Notes: generated from the letters alone by a model not told the origin. 64,000 nucleotides of DNA from Lepidurus packardi (GCA_023053545.1 JAKZAN010000062.1:1-64000), one strand, 5' to 3'; shown: positions 1-8,210, counted from the first letter of the stretch. Numbers and translations are program-made.

Positions 1-502
1 CTGTGAGCAGTCCCACACGAAGATTGTCTTGAACCATTAGCATTAATGCGTCGCCCTCCAGTTCTTGTGCTAAATAATCTGTGTGGCCTGGAAAAGAAAA
101 ATCCGTTGATTGAACATTTAATTTATTGATTGGCGCCGTTACGAGTACGTCTATTTCGCCGTTCTTGAGTGCTTCAGTTGCAGACACGAAGGATTTTATG
201 GCATACTTACCGATATTTTCATCGCTTGTGCCTAGTTTAATATCAACGTTTTCCCGCCAAAGATTTAGCACATTAATTTTGCCGTGAACAATTTGTGATA
301 AATTATCAATGCCATGTAGTTGCGAAGCTGAATCGAAACCCTTTTTTACGTAAGACAACAATTTTACGTTGGCAAAAATAACGGGCGTGCAAAATTCCAT
401 CATGCGCGAATCCTCGAATGTTTTCAGCACCACTTCGCTTCCGATGCCATTTAGATCACCGATTGAAATTCCGACGATAATAGTTTCTGATTTTTTCAGC
501 AT
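1..502 (-). CDS. pdxA: 4-hydroxythreonine-4-phosphate dehydrogenase PdxA (partial, 3' end outside window)
   Basis: The enzyme performs the NAD-dependent oxidation of 4-phosphohydroxy-L-threonine in the DXP-dependent pyridoxal-phosphate pathway in the cytoplasm. The visible N-terminal 167 residues carry PdxA landmarks: GDLNGIGSEV near residue 16, TAPINK in the middle, and FPGHTDYLA, which includes a conserved metal-ligand region of the family. The family is normally about 330-350 residues, so roughly half the gene is present; the truncation is only the window edge. The ATG at 502-500 is the first start before these motifs, and a -7 box (TAAATTTG, minus strand 543-536) lies upstream. It diverges from ribE, so two vitamin-cofactor genes share a 54-nt intergenic region. 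Confidence 0.95.
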   Translation of the reverse strand, partial: MLKKSETIIVGISIGDLNGIGSEVVLKTFEDSRMMEFCTPVIFANVKLLSYVKKGFDSASQLHGIDNLSQIVHGKINVLNLWRENVDIKLGTSDENIGKYAIKSFVSATEALKNGEIDVLVTAPINKLNVQSTDFSFPGHTDYLAQELEGDALMLMVQDNLRVGLLT

Positions 503-522
503 TACGACAAGTTATTTATTGC

Positions 523-530
523 TACTTTTG
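523..530 (+). promoter_or_regulatory. -7 box (TACTTTTG) for ribE
   Basis: TACTTTTG matches the Bacteroidetes -7 consensus TAnnTTTG and ends 26 nt before the ribE ATG. I see no convincing -33 TTG at the usual spacing. It lies 5 nt from the opposing pdxA box. Confidence 0.5.
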
Positions 531-535
531 AGCGA

Positions 536-543
536 CAAATTTA
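536..543 (-). promoter_or_regulatory. -7 box (TAAATTTG, minus strand) for pdxA
   Basis: Read on the minus strand this is TAAATTTG, a full match to TAnnTTTG, ending about 33 nt before the pdxA ATG. The two opposing boxes would initiate within a few bases of each other. Confidence 0.5.
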
Positions 544-556
544 GTAAAATAAAACA

Positions 557-1147
557 ATGTTTACAGGAATAATCGAAACCCTTGGCACAATAGCCAAAAT
601 CACGCAGGAACACGAAAATCTGCACCTTACAATTGAATCTGATTTGACTCCAGAGCTCAAAATTGACCAAAGCGTATCGCACAATGGTATTTGCTTGACG
701 GTTGTAGAAATAAGCGGAAGTCAATATACGGTTACTGCCATTAAAGAAACGGTCGATAAAACATCGATTGGGTCTTGGCAAGCTGGCGATGTTTTAAATA
801 TCGAACGCGCTATGAAATTGGGCGATCGTTTGGATGGTCATATCGTGCAAGGCCATGTGGATCAGATTGCAGAATGCGTTAGCGTGGCAGAGACTGAAGG
901 CAGCTGGTTTTATACCTTTACGTATGAGCAAGCCAATGGGAATGTAACTATCGAGAAAGGTTCAATTACGGTTAACGGCGTGAGTTTGACGGTTGTTGAC
1001 TCGAAAGACAGTCAGTTTTCTGTGGCGATTATACCTTATACGTACGACCACACGAACTTTCATACTTTTAAACCGGGTACGAAAGTGAATTTGGAATTTG
1101 ACATAATCGGGAAATACATTACCCGTTTGTATAGTAAAAGGGCTTAA
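557..1147 (+). CDS. ribE: riboflavin synthase alpha subunit
   Basis: Riboflavin synthase dismutates two molecules of 6,7-dimethyl-8-ribityllumazine into riboflavin and the pyrimidinedione precursor, the last step of riboflavin synthesis. The 196-residue length is typical. The start MFTGIIE is the family hallmark. The protein is an internal duplication of two lumazine-binding domains: NGICLTVV near residue 45 is echoed by NGVSLTVV near residue 140, each followed by the conserved hydrophobic strand. It uses the ATG at 557 and is apparently monocistronic; the next gene is over 300 nt away behind an intergenic repeat. Nothing odd is seen. Confidence 0.96.
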   Translation: MFTGIIETLGTIAKITQEHENLHLTIESDLTPELKIDQSVSHNGICLTVVEISGSQYTVTAIKETVDKTSIGSWQAGDVLNIERAMKLGDRLDGHIVQGHVDQIAECVSVAETEGSWFYTFTYEQANGNVTIEKGSITVNGVSLTVVDSKDSQFSVAIIPYTYDHTNFHTFKPGTKVNLEFDIIGKYITRLYSKRA

Positions 1148-1210
1148 TATTCCTTTTTATTGTAGGCAATCGTGCCGTGACTAAACGACAATGATCTGAT
1201 ATTGGCGACC

Positions 1211-1309
1211 GCGTTAGGGATTGACGCGAAAATCCTTTTGCGCAGCGTAGCGAAGCAAAAGATTGCAGCAAAAGCCCGACCCGCATTTTTCTTGCGGGTA
1301 ACGCCCCCA
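1211..1309 (+). repeat. structured intergenic repeat, copy 1
   Basis: About 99 nt bounded by GCGTTAGGG at the left and GGGTAACGCCC at the right. Internal complementary arms are CTTTTGC/GCAAAAG and ACCCGCA/TGCGGGT. It is nearly superimposable on the copy at 54427-54523, where both stems are kept by paired changes. Further, more diverged copies in reverse orientation lie at 23147 and 46498. It sits directly 3' of ribE and fills most of the 312-nt gap to the next gene. There is no coding potential and no flanking target duplication that I can see. Confidence 0.8.
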
Positions 1310-1442
1310 TTATACTGAACTTTTTAGATTCTTGTTTATTGCGGAAACGTGCAGTTTTAGCAGTTTTTTAGGCTTAGAATGGGCTGTTACTAATTATTGT
1401 TTTGGAATTTCATTTTAAATTTAATTGATTGAAAAAATAGTA

Positions 1443-1450
1443 TACTTTTG
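1443..1450 (+). promoter_or_regulatory. -7 box (TACTTTTG) for the SGNH-MBOAT operon
   Basis: TACTTTTG matches TAnnTTTG and ends only 9 nt before the ATG at 1460, implying a very short leader. TTG triplets at 1425 and 1429 are closer than the usual 19-21 nt, so the -33 element is doubtful. Confidence 0.5.
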
Positions 1451-1459
1451 CCCGCGATT

Positions 1460-2839
1460 ATGCAGAACAACCGCTCCAAAGTTCTACTTTTTATGATGTT
1501 ATCAGCTGTTCTATTTTTTGGGATGGCGGTGCAGCATTCTTTTGTGTCGCAATATTTCCCGAACTTTAAGAATATCAATGTTTTAGCTGACATTGTCAGG
1601 GTTAAAAAATCACCTATTTTGCAGCCGAAACGGTTGGAACAAAAAGCGATGAAAGCCGGCATTTATGGGTCTAGAACTGGGTTTGAATTGTATCAATTTC
1701 CGAATGCGATTGTGGATTTTGAGGGCTCGGATAGCGTGGTGTTGTCGAAGTTTCAGGACAAATTATTTGAATTGCAGCGGACAAAGCGCGGAAAATTGCG
1801 GATTGCGTGGTTTGGCGACAGCGTGATTGAGGGCGATTTGGTTACTGAGCAGTTGCGCAGGTTGTTTATTAATCAGTACGGATTGGGCGCGGGCGTTGGG
1901 TTTATGCCGCTGCATTCAGTGTCGTCCGACTTCAGGGCGACTGGTTCCATTTCGACTTTGGGGGATTTTGAAACCTATAATTTTATGAAAAACCCGAGGG
2001 ATTTGTTTCTTTCTGGCTATTCGTATTTTAGTGATAACCTGCATATTACGGCGGCAAACAAAGTTCGAAAAGATCCGTCGCAGGTTTTAGAAAAATATTT
2101 GTTTACGGGAAAAGGAGATTCTGTTGGGGTTGAAATTAGTGGCAAAACTACTTTTTATGCTGCGCCAAAGCGATTTAATAAAATACTGCTGGAAAAGTCG
2201 GCCGGAAACGGGCTTAACTTCAAAATTATAGGTGTGAATACGCCAATTTATGGTGTGTCGTTCGAGCCCGAATCTGGGATTTTGATTGACAATTATTCCT
2301 TTCGAGGGATTACTGGCGTTGAGCTTAGAAAACTTCAGGACGGCATGTTAGACGACATTAATAATGATGGTGGTTATGATCTGGTGGTGGTTCAGTATGG
2401 TGTGAATTTGCTGTTTAAGCCTGAATTGAACGATTTTGAATATTACTATAAAAAAATGAATCCTGTGCTGAAAAAATTGCAGCAACATCTGTCTAAGTCA
2501 GAGTTTTTGATAATTGGATCTGCAGACCGCGCTTTTAACTATGATGGCAGTTGGAAAACGGCTGTGGGCATGGATTCGCTTGTGAAAATTCAAGCAAAAT
2601 TAGCGTACGAAAATAAGATGCCTTTTTTTAATTTATACCAGTCGATGGGCGGCAAAGGCTCTATTGTGAAATGGGCAGACAGCTTGCATTTGGCAAACAA
2701 AGATTATATTCATTTTAATTATAAAGGCGGCGGCGTTGTGGCGCAAATTCTTTTTAATTCGTTTGTGAAAGATTATGGCAAAAGAAAGCTTCCGATTGAA
2801 AAAATAGCGCTCCCGATTACTAAAAACATCAAAAAATGA
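1460..2839 (+). CDS. SGNH/GDSL-type hydrolase, membrane-anchored or exported
   Basis: Predicted SGNH-fold esterase/acetyltransferase-like protein of 459 residues. An N-terminal hydrophobic segment (about residues 6-28) suggests a signal anchor. The block I motif is IAWFGDSVIEGD, with the likely nucleophile near Ser121. The C-terminal DYIHFN supplies the Asp/His pair near 415/418. A 300-residue insertion separates these blocks, as in Bacteroidetes homologues found beside MBOAT proteins. I chose the ATG at 1460 rather than the upstream in-frame TTG at 1448, because that TTG lies inside the -7 box. The stop overlaps the MBOAT start by 4 nt (ATGA), implying translational coupling. By analogy with AlgI/AlgJ- and PatA/PatB-type pairs it probably transfers or removes acetyl groups on a surface polymer; the substrate cannot be read from sequence. 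Confidence 0.8.
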   Translation: MQNNRSKVLLFMMLSAVLFFGMAVQHSFVSQYFPNFKNINVLADIVRVKKSPILQPKRLEQKAMKAGIYGSRTGFELYQFPNAIVDFEGSDSVVLSKFQDKLFELQRTKRGKLRIAWFGDSVIEGDLVTEQLRRLFINQYGLGAGVGFMPLHSVSSDFRATGSISTLGDFETYNFMKNPRDLFLSGYSYFSDNLHITAANKVRKDPSQVLEKYLFTGKGDSVGVEISGKTTFYAAPKRFNKILLEKSAGNGLNFKIIGVNTPIYGVSFEPESGILIDNYSFRGITGVELRKLQDGMLDDINNDGGYDLVVVQYGVNLLFKPELNDFEYYYKKMNPVLKKLQQHLSKSEFLIIGSADRAFNYDGSWKTAVGMDSLVKIQAKLAYENKMPFFNLYQSMGGKGSIVKWADSLHLANKDYIHFNYKGGGVVAQILFNSFVKDYGKRKLPIEKIALPITKNIKK

Positions 2840-4326
2840 TGGTTGCCATTGATTGGGATTTGATGTTCCAACAACTTTTGTATGACCCAAAAAATCCGTT
2901 GTTGTTTAGCAGCGGCTTCTTCGTATACTTTTTTATTGCCTTTTTTACATTTTACTACCTTTTTAGAAACAGTTTTAGAGCGCGCTCCATCGTTTTGAGC
3001 ACATTTTCGCTATACTTTTTTTATAAGGCAAGCGGCAGTTTTGTGGGGTTGGTGGTTGTGGCCGCAGTGATTGATTTTGTGCTTTCGAATCAGATTTATA
3101 AGCATAAAAGTTTGGCAATCAAGAAAATATTACTGGCCATCAGCGTAATCTTTAATTTGGGATTACTGTTTTATTTTAAGTACACTAATTTTTTCATTGA
3201 CTTGGTGAATAGTTTTGGCACCAATCATTTCCAGCCATTGCATTTGCTGTTGCCAATTGGAATATCTTTTTATACATTCGAAAACCTGAGCTATACGATT
3301 GATGTTTATAAGGGTGAGTTTGAACCGGAAAAAAAGCTTGTTAATTATTTGCTGTTTTTGTCCTTTTTCCCAAAACTTGTGATGGGGCCCATTGTGCGTG
3401 CTCGGCAATTTATACCACAATTGAAACAGCCTTATTTTGTTTCAAATTATGACTTTTCGAAAGGTTTTTATTTGATTTTGAGCGGTTTATTCAAAAAGCT
3501 CATTATTTCAGATTATATCACCTTAAATCTCGTGAATTATGTTTTTGATGGGCCTTCGCTCCACAACGGATTTGAGTGTCTGGTTGCTTTGTATGGCTAT
3601 GCCATCGTGATTTATTGCGATTTTAGTGGTTATAGCGACATCGCGATTGGTATTGCGAAATGGCTGGGGATTACGATTCCGCCAAACTTTTTATCGCCGT
3701 ATCAAAGCCAATCTGTGAAAGAATTTTGGAAACGCTGGCACATCTCATTGTCAACGTGGCTGCAAGATTATTTGTATATTTTTACGTTTGGCGGCAATCG
3801 GAAAGGGAAGTTTCTAACGAATGTTAATTTATTTTTAACGATGGTTTTGGGCGGCTTTTGGCATGGCGCTAGTTGGAATTTTCTCATTTGGGGCGCACTT
3901 CATGGTTTCGCTCTTGTTTTGCACAAAATGTTCGCAAACATCATTATGCCAAAAACTGAGCATCGCTTGGCGAAAAAAATTGGTGTTTTTTTTAGCGTTT
4001 TGATTACCTTTCACTTTGTGCTATTTTGCTGGATCTTCTTTAAGGCAGCAGATCTAGCGACAGCGAATCAGTTTATGTGCCAACTTTTCTACAATTTCAC
4101 CACCGAAGGCATGGTCGATTTTATTGAGAACTATCGCGTTGTGGTGTATATGATTTTGCTGGGTTATGCCATTCATTTTATTCCAGAAAGTGTGGGTGAA
4201 TGGATTGTAAAAAAGCAACAAAATTTCAATGTAATCTACTTTGTTGTCTTGTTTTTTGCTTTTGTATTTACGTATGCATTTTTTAAGAGCGCAGAACCGG
4301 TAATGCCAATCTATTTGCAGTTTTAA
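2836..4326 (+). CDS. MBOAT family O-acyltransferase (AlgI/PatA-like)
   Basis: Polytopic membrane protein of 496 residues with about 11-12 hydrophobic segments. It carries the MBOAT signature: KEFWKRWHISLSTWLQDY followed by GGFWHGASWNF, with the invariant His near residue 343. The LLPIGISFYTFENLSYTIDVY and FFPKLVMGPIVRA stretches are typical of the AlgI branch, which moves acetyl groups across the inner membrane for O-acetylation of alginate, peptidoglycan or other exopolysaccharide. It overlaps the preceding SGNH hydrolase by 4 nt and is convergent, again with a 4-nt overlap, with a second SGNH hydrolase. Two adjacent ATGs (2836, 2839) are possible starts. The acylated polymer is unknown. Confidence 0.9.
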   Translation: MMVAIDWDLMFQQLLYDPKNPLLFSSGFFVYFFIAFFTFYYLFRNSFRARSIVLSTFSLYFFYKASGSFVGLVVVAAVIDFVLSNQIYKHKSLAIKKILLAISVIFNLGLLFYFKYTNFFIDLVNSFGTNHFQPLHLLLPIGISFYTFENLSYTIDVYKGEFEPEKKLVNYLLFLSFFPKLVMGPIVRARQFIPQLKQPYFVSNYDFSKGFYLILSGLFKKLIISDYITLNLVNYVFDGPSLHNGFECLVALYGYAIVIYCDFSGYSDIAIGIAKWLGITIPPNFLSPYQSQSVKEFWKRWHISLSTWLQDYLYIFTFGGNRKGKFLTNVNLFLTMVLGGFWHGASWNFLIWGALHGFALVLHKMFANIIMPKTEHRLAKKIGVFFSVLITFHFVLFCWIFFKAADLATANQFMCQLFYNFTTEGMVDFIENYRVVVYMILLGYAIHFIPESVGEWIVKKQQNFNVIYFVVLFFAFVFTYAFFKSAEPVMPIYLQF

Positions 4327-5537
4327 TTTTGTGGTCGGGCGGTATAGTCGAACCATGATTTTTGAAAAGCATTAACGAAAAGACTTCCTTGTAGTTTGTA
4401 GCCTTCCGATGAATAATGTACTAAATCTGGCCGCAGCAGATTTTTTGCACGCCAACGCACTTTCGGATCCACAGCCTCCATTACGGCCAGCATATCCCAA
4501 ACACTCACATCGTTTTCTGTACAGAACGATTTCATAATGTTTGCTAGCTTTTGAACAGTGCCATTTTTTCGTTTGTTTTTATATGAAATCGGAGGCGTTG
4601 TAATAATTATTGCAGCCGATGGAAATTGTATTTTAAGCCTCGAAATTGTATAGGCTAGTTCCGTGAAGAAGTTTTCCGTATTGGGATCCTGAGCTTCGTT
4701 TGTTCCCATCGAAATAATGATGCAATCGGCTTCAGTTTGTCCTATTTGTTCCCAAAAAAGCGGCGTTGCATTGAAATCAGCATATTTAGCGCCGTTCACG
4801 CCAATTGCACTATAAACAATACCAGACGCATCTTTATCTTCTAATGACAAGCCATAAATTGTTGTGGGTTGCTGTTCGATAGCAGGAATAGATGCGCAAA
4901 AAGCATCGGCTGGCTTATCAAAATAAAGATCAATCACATTGTTTCGAACGTCATGTGGCACAAGATTTTCGCCATCGGTTGCAACATTAATTTTTCTAGC
5001 ATTTGTGAGTATTTTTAGATGATCAAACCGCGAGGCATCATTTTTATTGGCATAACAAAAGGACAACAAAGTATCGTTTGTCTGCAAAAAATGCCCCATA
5101 AGACCAGCCATTTCTTGTCCGATTTTTGTTGTATTGCGTTTGGCCGAAAAGCTATTTTTCGAAGCGAATGATTGCAGGCTATTGCCATTTGTTTTTGCCA
5201 AACGGTACGGAAATGTGAAGCCGATTCCCGCCATTCCGAAATATTCCCCAAAGGCATTTTTTATTGTATTTGAAAATATTTCACCCTGAATATGCGAATC
5301 TCCGATGTGTACAATTCGCACCTTTCCACGGCCAGTTTGGTTCATAACCTGCAGTTTTTCTAGCAGTACATTCAGATTTGAAGAAGCCGAAATTGTGTTC
5401 AATTTTAAGGAGTCTGGGCTTTCGTTTGTCCATTTGCTGCCTTTTTGCGGGAAGCCTTCACAGGATGCAAAAAGGAAAAATAGCGCATAACAAATCCGCA
5501 GGGCTGTGGCAAAAAAGGTATGCTTATAATTGGTCAT
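4323..5537 (-). CDS. SGNH/GDSL-type hydrolase, exported (second copy)
   Basis: 404 residues with an N-terminal export signal. The stretch ending LFASC could be a weak lipobox, so it may be a lipoprotein. Block I reads VHIGDSHIQGE with the nucleophile near Ser81, and the C-terminal RPDLVHY gives Asp371/His374. ISMGTNEA is the Asn-containing block III. It shares the fold and motifs with the hydrolase at 1460 but little else, so the two are not a recent duplication. The 3' ends of this gene and the MBOAT gene overlap by 4 nt on opposite strands. Its start overlaps the upstream glucosaminidase gene by 14 nt, making a two-gene minus-strand operon. A role in deacetylating or acetylating peptidoglycan or surface glycan is inferred from this context. 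Confidence 0.8.
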   Translation of the reverse strand: MTNYKHTFFATALRICYALFFLFASCEGFPQKGSKWTNESPDSLKLNTISASSNLNVLLEKLQVMNQTGRGKVRIVHIGDSHIQGEIFSNTIKNAFGEYFGMAGIGFTFPYRLAKTNGNSLQSFASKNSFSAKRNTTKIGQEMAGLMGHFLQTNDTLLSFCYANKNDASRFDHLKILTNARKINVATDGENLVPHDVRNNVIDLYFDKPADAFCASIPAIEQQPTTIYGLSLEDKDASGIVYSAIGVNGAKYADFNATPLFWEQIGQTEADCIIISMGTNEAQDPNTENFFTELAYTISRLKIQFPSAAIIITTPPISYKNKRKNGTVQKLANIMKSFCTENDVSVWDMLAVMEAVDPKVRWRAKNLLRPDLVHYSSEGYKLQGSLFVNAFQKSWFDYTARPQN

Positions 5538-5994
5538 TATTGGTACTTAAATGGTATGTAGAAATGTAGCCACCAACAATCTTTGACCACTGTTTTGGCT
5601 GAGAAGAATATCCCGCTTTTGCAATTTTTTCGATCCATTCACTACTGTCTTTATTGCCTTTCATTTCTGTATAGAATTTCCGCGACGTGATAAATCGGCC
5701 AAAATCTGCAAAAGAATCAGCTGTATTTGCATAGCGTTTTAAGCGGCTGCCCCGTTTAGATTTTGCACGTTCTTTCATACCAAAATGATTGTTTTTTAGT
5801 TTTGCAGCTTTTGATAAACCTGCCCCGGTTTCTAAAATTGCAATAGCCAGAACCACATCAATGGGCATTCCACATTCTGCAGCAATTTTTTCAGCGAGTG
5901 GCCTATGTTTTTCAACATAATCAAGTGCTGCCTTATTTTGTGCCGATGCTACAAAGTTAATCAGCAGAACGATTATTGACAATATTCTCCTCAT
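5524..5994 (-). CDS. exported glucosaminidase-domain protein (peptidoglycan hydrolase)
   Basis: 156 residues with a signal peptide (MRRILSIIVLLINFVASAQ). The rest is a mannosyl-glycoprotein endo-beta-N-acetylglucosaminidase domain (FlgJ/LytG-like, Pfam PF01832): AIAILETGAG contains the probable catalytic Glu, followed by NNHFGMK and later YANTADSFADFGRFI. It should cut the glycan backbone of peptidoglycan in the periplasm. A loose -7-like box (TATATTTA, minus strand 6022-6015) lies about 20 nt upstream. It is the first gene of the operon with the second SGNH hydrolase; a wall hydrolase beside acyl-modifying enzymes fits O-acetylation control of wall turnover, though that link is inference. 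Confidence 0.85.
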   Translation of the reverse strand: MRRILSIIVLLINFVASAQNKAALDYVEKHRPLAEKIAAECGMPIDVVLAIAILETGAGLSKAAKLKNNHFGMKERAKSKRGSRLKRYANTADSFADFGRFITSRKFYTEMKGNKDSSEWIEKIAKAGYSSQPKQWSKIVGGYISTYHLSTNNDQL

Positions 5995-6118
5995 ATTCGA
6001 ATTTCAATAGCTCGTAAATATAAGGATTATGAACTTTTGCCCTGCATTTGTCATCTTGTTTAACAAGAATTTTTGCAATGCCTGAAAACTCGTGATGGTC
6101 GTACCAATAATAAAAATA

Positions 6119-7222
6119 CTACGCTAGGGTTAATAAAAAACCGAGCGCAGCACCGCCCAGCACAACAAATGCTGAATTGAACTTGGGATAGCGAAAGACC
6201 AAAAGTAAAGACAAAATTGCAATCAAAATTGTGCGCCAGTCTGCAATAGTTTCCTGCGCCATGGCAATACATACTGCAAGAATAATGGCTACTGAAGCAA
6301 CGTTTACTGCGTCTAGAAAGGAACCAAATCCGGCTGATTTCCGCATTAATTTCACCAAAGGATTCAGCAATGCCACAAACACAAACGATGGCAAAAAGAT
6401 TGCAAAGGTTCCGATTGCTGCGCCAGAAAGCCCACTAATTTGGTAACCGACGAAGGTCACTGCTGAAAAAACGGGTCCGGGCGTGAATTGTCCAACAGCG
6501 ATTGCGTCGATTAATTGCGGCCTGGTGAGCAATCCGGTTGCAACCAATTCTGCATCTAAGAATGCAAAAAGCACATAGCCGCTTCCGTATAGAATTGCAC
6601 CAATTTTGAGAAAGATCCAAAAAATTGAAGCATTTGTATTGCTAATTTCGAACGAAAAAAGGGGTAAAAATAGCGCGTTCAAGCTTTGATGGTCTTTCAG
6701 CCAATTGTACATCAAAAACAACAAACCAGCGGCAAACAACAGGAAAACCTCGTTTATCCCGCATAATGCTGCAATCAGGACGGCAATGCCAATAAACAGC
6801 AACAAAACCGACTTAATAGCTTTGCGTGCCAGAGGAAAAATTGCCCCTAAAATGACTACTATTATTGCGGGCTTAATGCCGTAGAAAAAGGCATGCAGGG
6901 CATCCACATGTCCGTATTGCTTGTAAGCCATCGCCAATAATCCAGTTATGATAACCGCAGGTAAAATGAAGCATAAGCCAGCAATTAGCAAGCCGCGCCA
7001 TCCCCGCATTTCGCGGCCAATGTGAATGGCAAGTTCTGTGCTGTTTGGACCTGGAATTAAATTTGTTGCACCCAATAAATCTAGAAAATCTTGTTCCGAA
7101 AGCCATTTTTTTCGAAAAACCACTTCTTTTTGCATCATTGCGATATGTGCAGCAGGGCCACCAAAACCAATGATGCCAAGCTTTAAAAACAAGATCGCAA
7201 TTTCTTTTAGCGTTGGTTTCAA
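6119..7222 (-). CDS. chrA: chromate transporter family protein (CHR/ChrA, two-domain form)
   Basis: Inner-membrane transporter of 367 residues with about 10-12 hydrophobic segments arranged as two homologous CHR halves. The first half has GFGGPAAHIAMM at residues 19-30 and NLIPGPNSTELA; the second repeats the pattern as GQFTPGPVFSAVTFVGY. ChrA proteins export chromate by proton exchange, but many family members have no proven substrate, so chromate resistance is not assured. Its ATG is 1 nt beyond the stop of the gene at 7223, so it is the last gene of a three-gene minus-strand unit whose promoter is at 8144-8173. Confidence 0.9.
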   Translation of the reverse strand: MKPTLKEIAILFLKLGIIGFGGPAAHIAMMQKEVVFRKKWLSEQDFLDLLGATNLIPGPNSTELAIHIGREMRGWRGLLIAGLCFILPAVIITGLLAMAYKQYGHVDALHAFFYGIKPAIIVVILGAIFPLARKAIKSVLLLFIGIAVLIAALCGINEVFLLFAAGLLFLMYNWLKDHQSLNALFLPLFSFEISNTNASIFWIFLKIGAILYGSGYVLFAFLDAELVATGLLTRPQLIDAIAVGQFTPGPVFSAVTFVGYQISGLSGAAIGTFAIFLPSFVFVALLNPLVKLMRKSAGFGSFLDAVNVASVAIILAVCIAMAQETIADWRTILIAILSLLLVFRYPKFNSAFVVLGGAALGFLLTLA

Positions 7223-7747
7223 TTAGTGTAAAATTCTATTTAGAAGCGTAGGCTGTTCAAATTCTTTAAAATTTGTGCCTTGATAGGTTGGGCAGTTTGC
7301 AACCAAGTAAGCGTCTAATTCTTTATAATTAGGAGCCAATGGATCGAGGCCTATTCGTATTTCCAGAGGATTGTTAAACAATTTTGATCCCGAAGTTTTT
7401 TTGAATAGCCACTTGAAATGATCCGGCTGCACACTAACTAATTGCAACGCCAAACAGCGCTGGTTGTTGCTCGCAGTTAACGATGCACTTGCAATCTGGT
7501 TATAGGGTATTTTCGCTTTGCAGATGCGGCGATCTAAAATGCCTTCTTCGTCTAATTCTAGCCGGGCAGACTGAAAAAGACCGATGACGCTAATGGCCAG
7601 CACCGTAAATCCGATGATGGATTCCAAAACGCCAACTGCTTGGATAACGCCTGCCTCCGACTTTAGACAAATGCCGCCTATCCACAATATCATCAACGAC
7701 ATTGCAGACATTTTAAACATCTTAAACTTGGAAAATTTCAGTTTCAT
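7223..7747 (-). CDS. small membrane protein with PH-like C-terminal domain (STM3941-like)
   Basis: 174 residues. Two hydrophobic segments (about residues 14-30 and 38-60) are followed by a cytoplasmic domain beginning ARLELDEEGILDRR. This resembles the strand pattern of bacterial PH-like (STM3941/YdbT-type) domains, where a residue pattern such as ELDxxGI marks the first strand. No function is known for these proteins. Its start overlaps the stop of the 126-residue protein upstream by 4 nt (ATGA) and its stop abuts chrA, so the three are co-transcribed. The family assignment rests on pattern only. Confidence 0.6.
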   Translation of the reverse strand: MKLKFSKFKMFKMSAMSLMILWIGGICLKSEAGVIQAVGVLESIIGFTVLAISVIGLFQSARLELDEEGILDRRICKAKIPYNQIASASLTASNNQRCLALQLVSVQPDHFKWLFKKTSGSKLFNNPLEIRIGLDPLAPNYKELDAYLVANCPTYQGTNFKEFEQPTLLNRILH

Positions 7748-8124
7748 TTGGGTGTATTTAAATTGTCGAAGTACTGCTGGATTTGCTCGAATTGCTCCTT
7801 GTTAAAATGGTCTTTGGAAATCGTTACGCTTTTTTTGCCATGTTTGATGGTATAATCTCCAGCGAAATATTTCACTTCCGAAATGTCTTTGGTTTCAATC
7901 TTAGTTTGGCGCCATTCCCCGCTGTGCAAAATCACGTCCGGCTCCAAAATGAGTAGTGGTCTTTTGTGCCGATACATATAAAAAACGAAATGAGCGAGGC
8001 CTATAAAAGCGAAATATTTTAAATAATGATTATAGCTGAAAAAACTACCGATTCCGATTATGAGGTACAAAATAGCCAAAATTAAATTTCTCTTTTGCTG
8101 AGATTTGCTGAGATAAAATTCCAT
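7744..8124 (-). CDS. small two-TM protein with PH-like domain, function unknown
   Basis: 126 residues: two adjacent membrane helices (residues about 13-31 and 35-50), then a polar beta-rich domain (LLILEPDVILHSGEWRQTK onward) ending in a helix. The layout copies that of the next gene, and the pair may be distant paralogues. First gene of the chrA operon. The ATG at 8124 is supported by a promoter: TTG, 19-nt spacer, TATTTTTG, with another TAAATTTG immediately before the start. Confidence 0.6.
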   Translation of the reverse strand: MEFYLSKSQQKRNLILAILYLIIGIGSFFSYNHYLKYFAFIGLAHFVFYMYRHKRPLLILEPDVILHSGEWRQTKIETKDISEVKYFAGDYTIKHGKKSVTISKDHFNKEQFEQIQQYFDNLNTPK

Positions 8125-8143
8125 AGTAACAAATTTATGGTCT

Positions 8144-8173
8144 CAAAAATAGCGATAAAAATCGCAGCGGCAA
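8144..8173 (-). promoter_or_regulatory. promoter of the PH-like/chrA operon
   Basis: On the minus strand TTG (8173-8171), a 19-nt spacer and TATTTTTG (8151-8144) form a complete Bacteroidetes sigma-70-type promoter. A second -7-like box TAAATTTG (8137-8130) ends 5 nt before the ATG. Confidence 0.65.
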
Positions 8174-8180
8174 GTTGCAT

Positions 8181-8210
8181 AAATAAAAAAGCCAAGTGCG
8201 AACACTTGGC
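8181..8210 (-). terminator. intrinsic terminator of the surface-fibre operon
   Basis: Perfect 8-bp stem GCCAAGTG/CACTTGGC with a TTCG tetraloop on the minus strand, followed by TTTTTTATTT. It lies 28 nt past the stop of the last gene (8239) and just upstream of the next operon's promoter. Confidence 0.85.
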
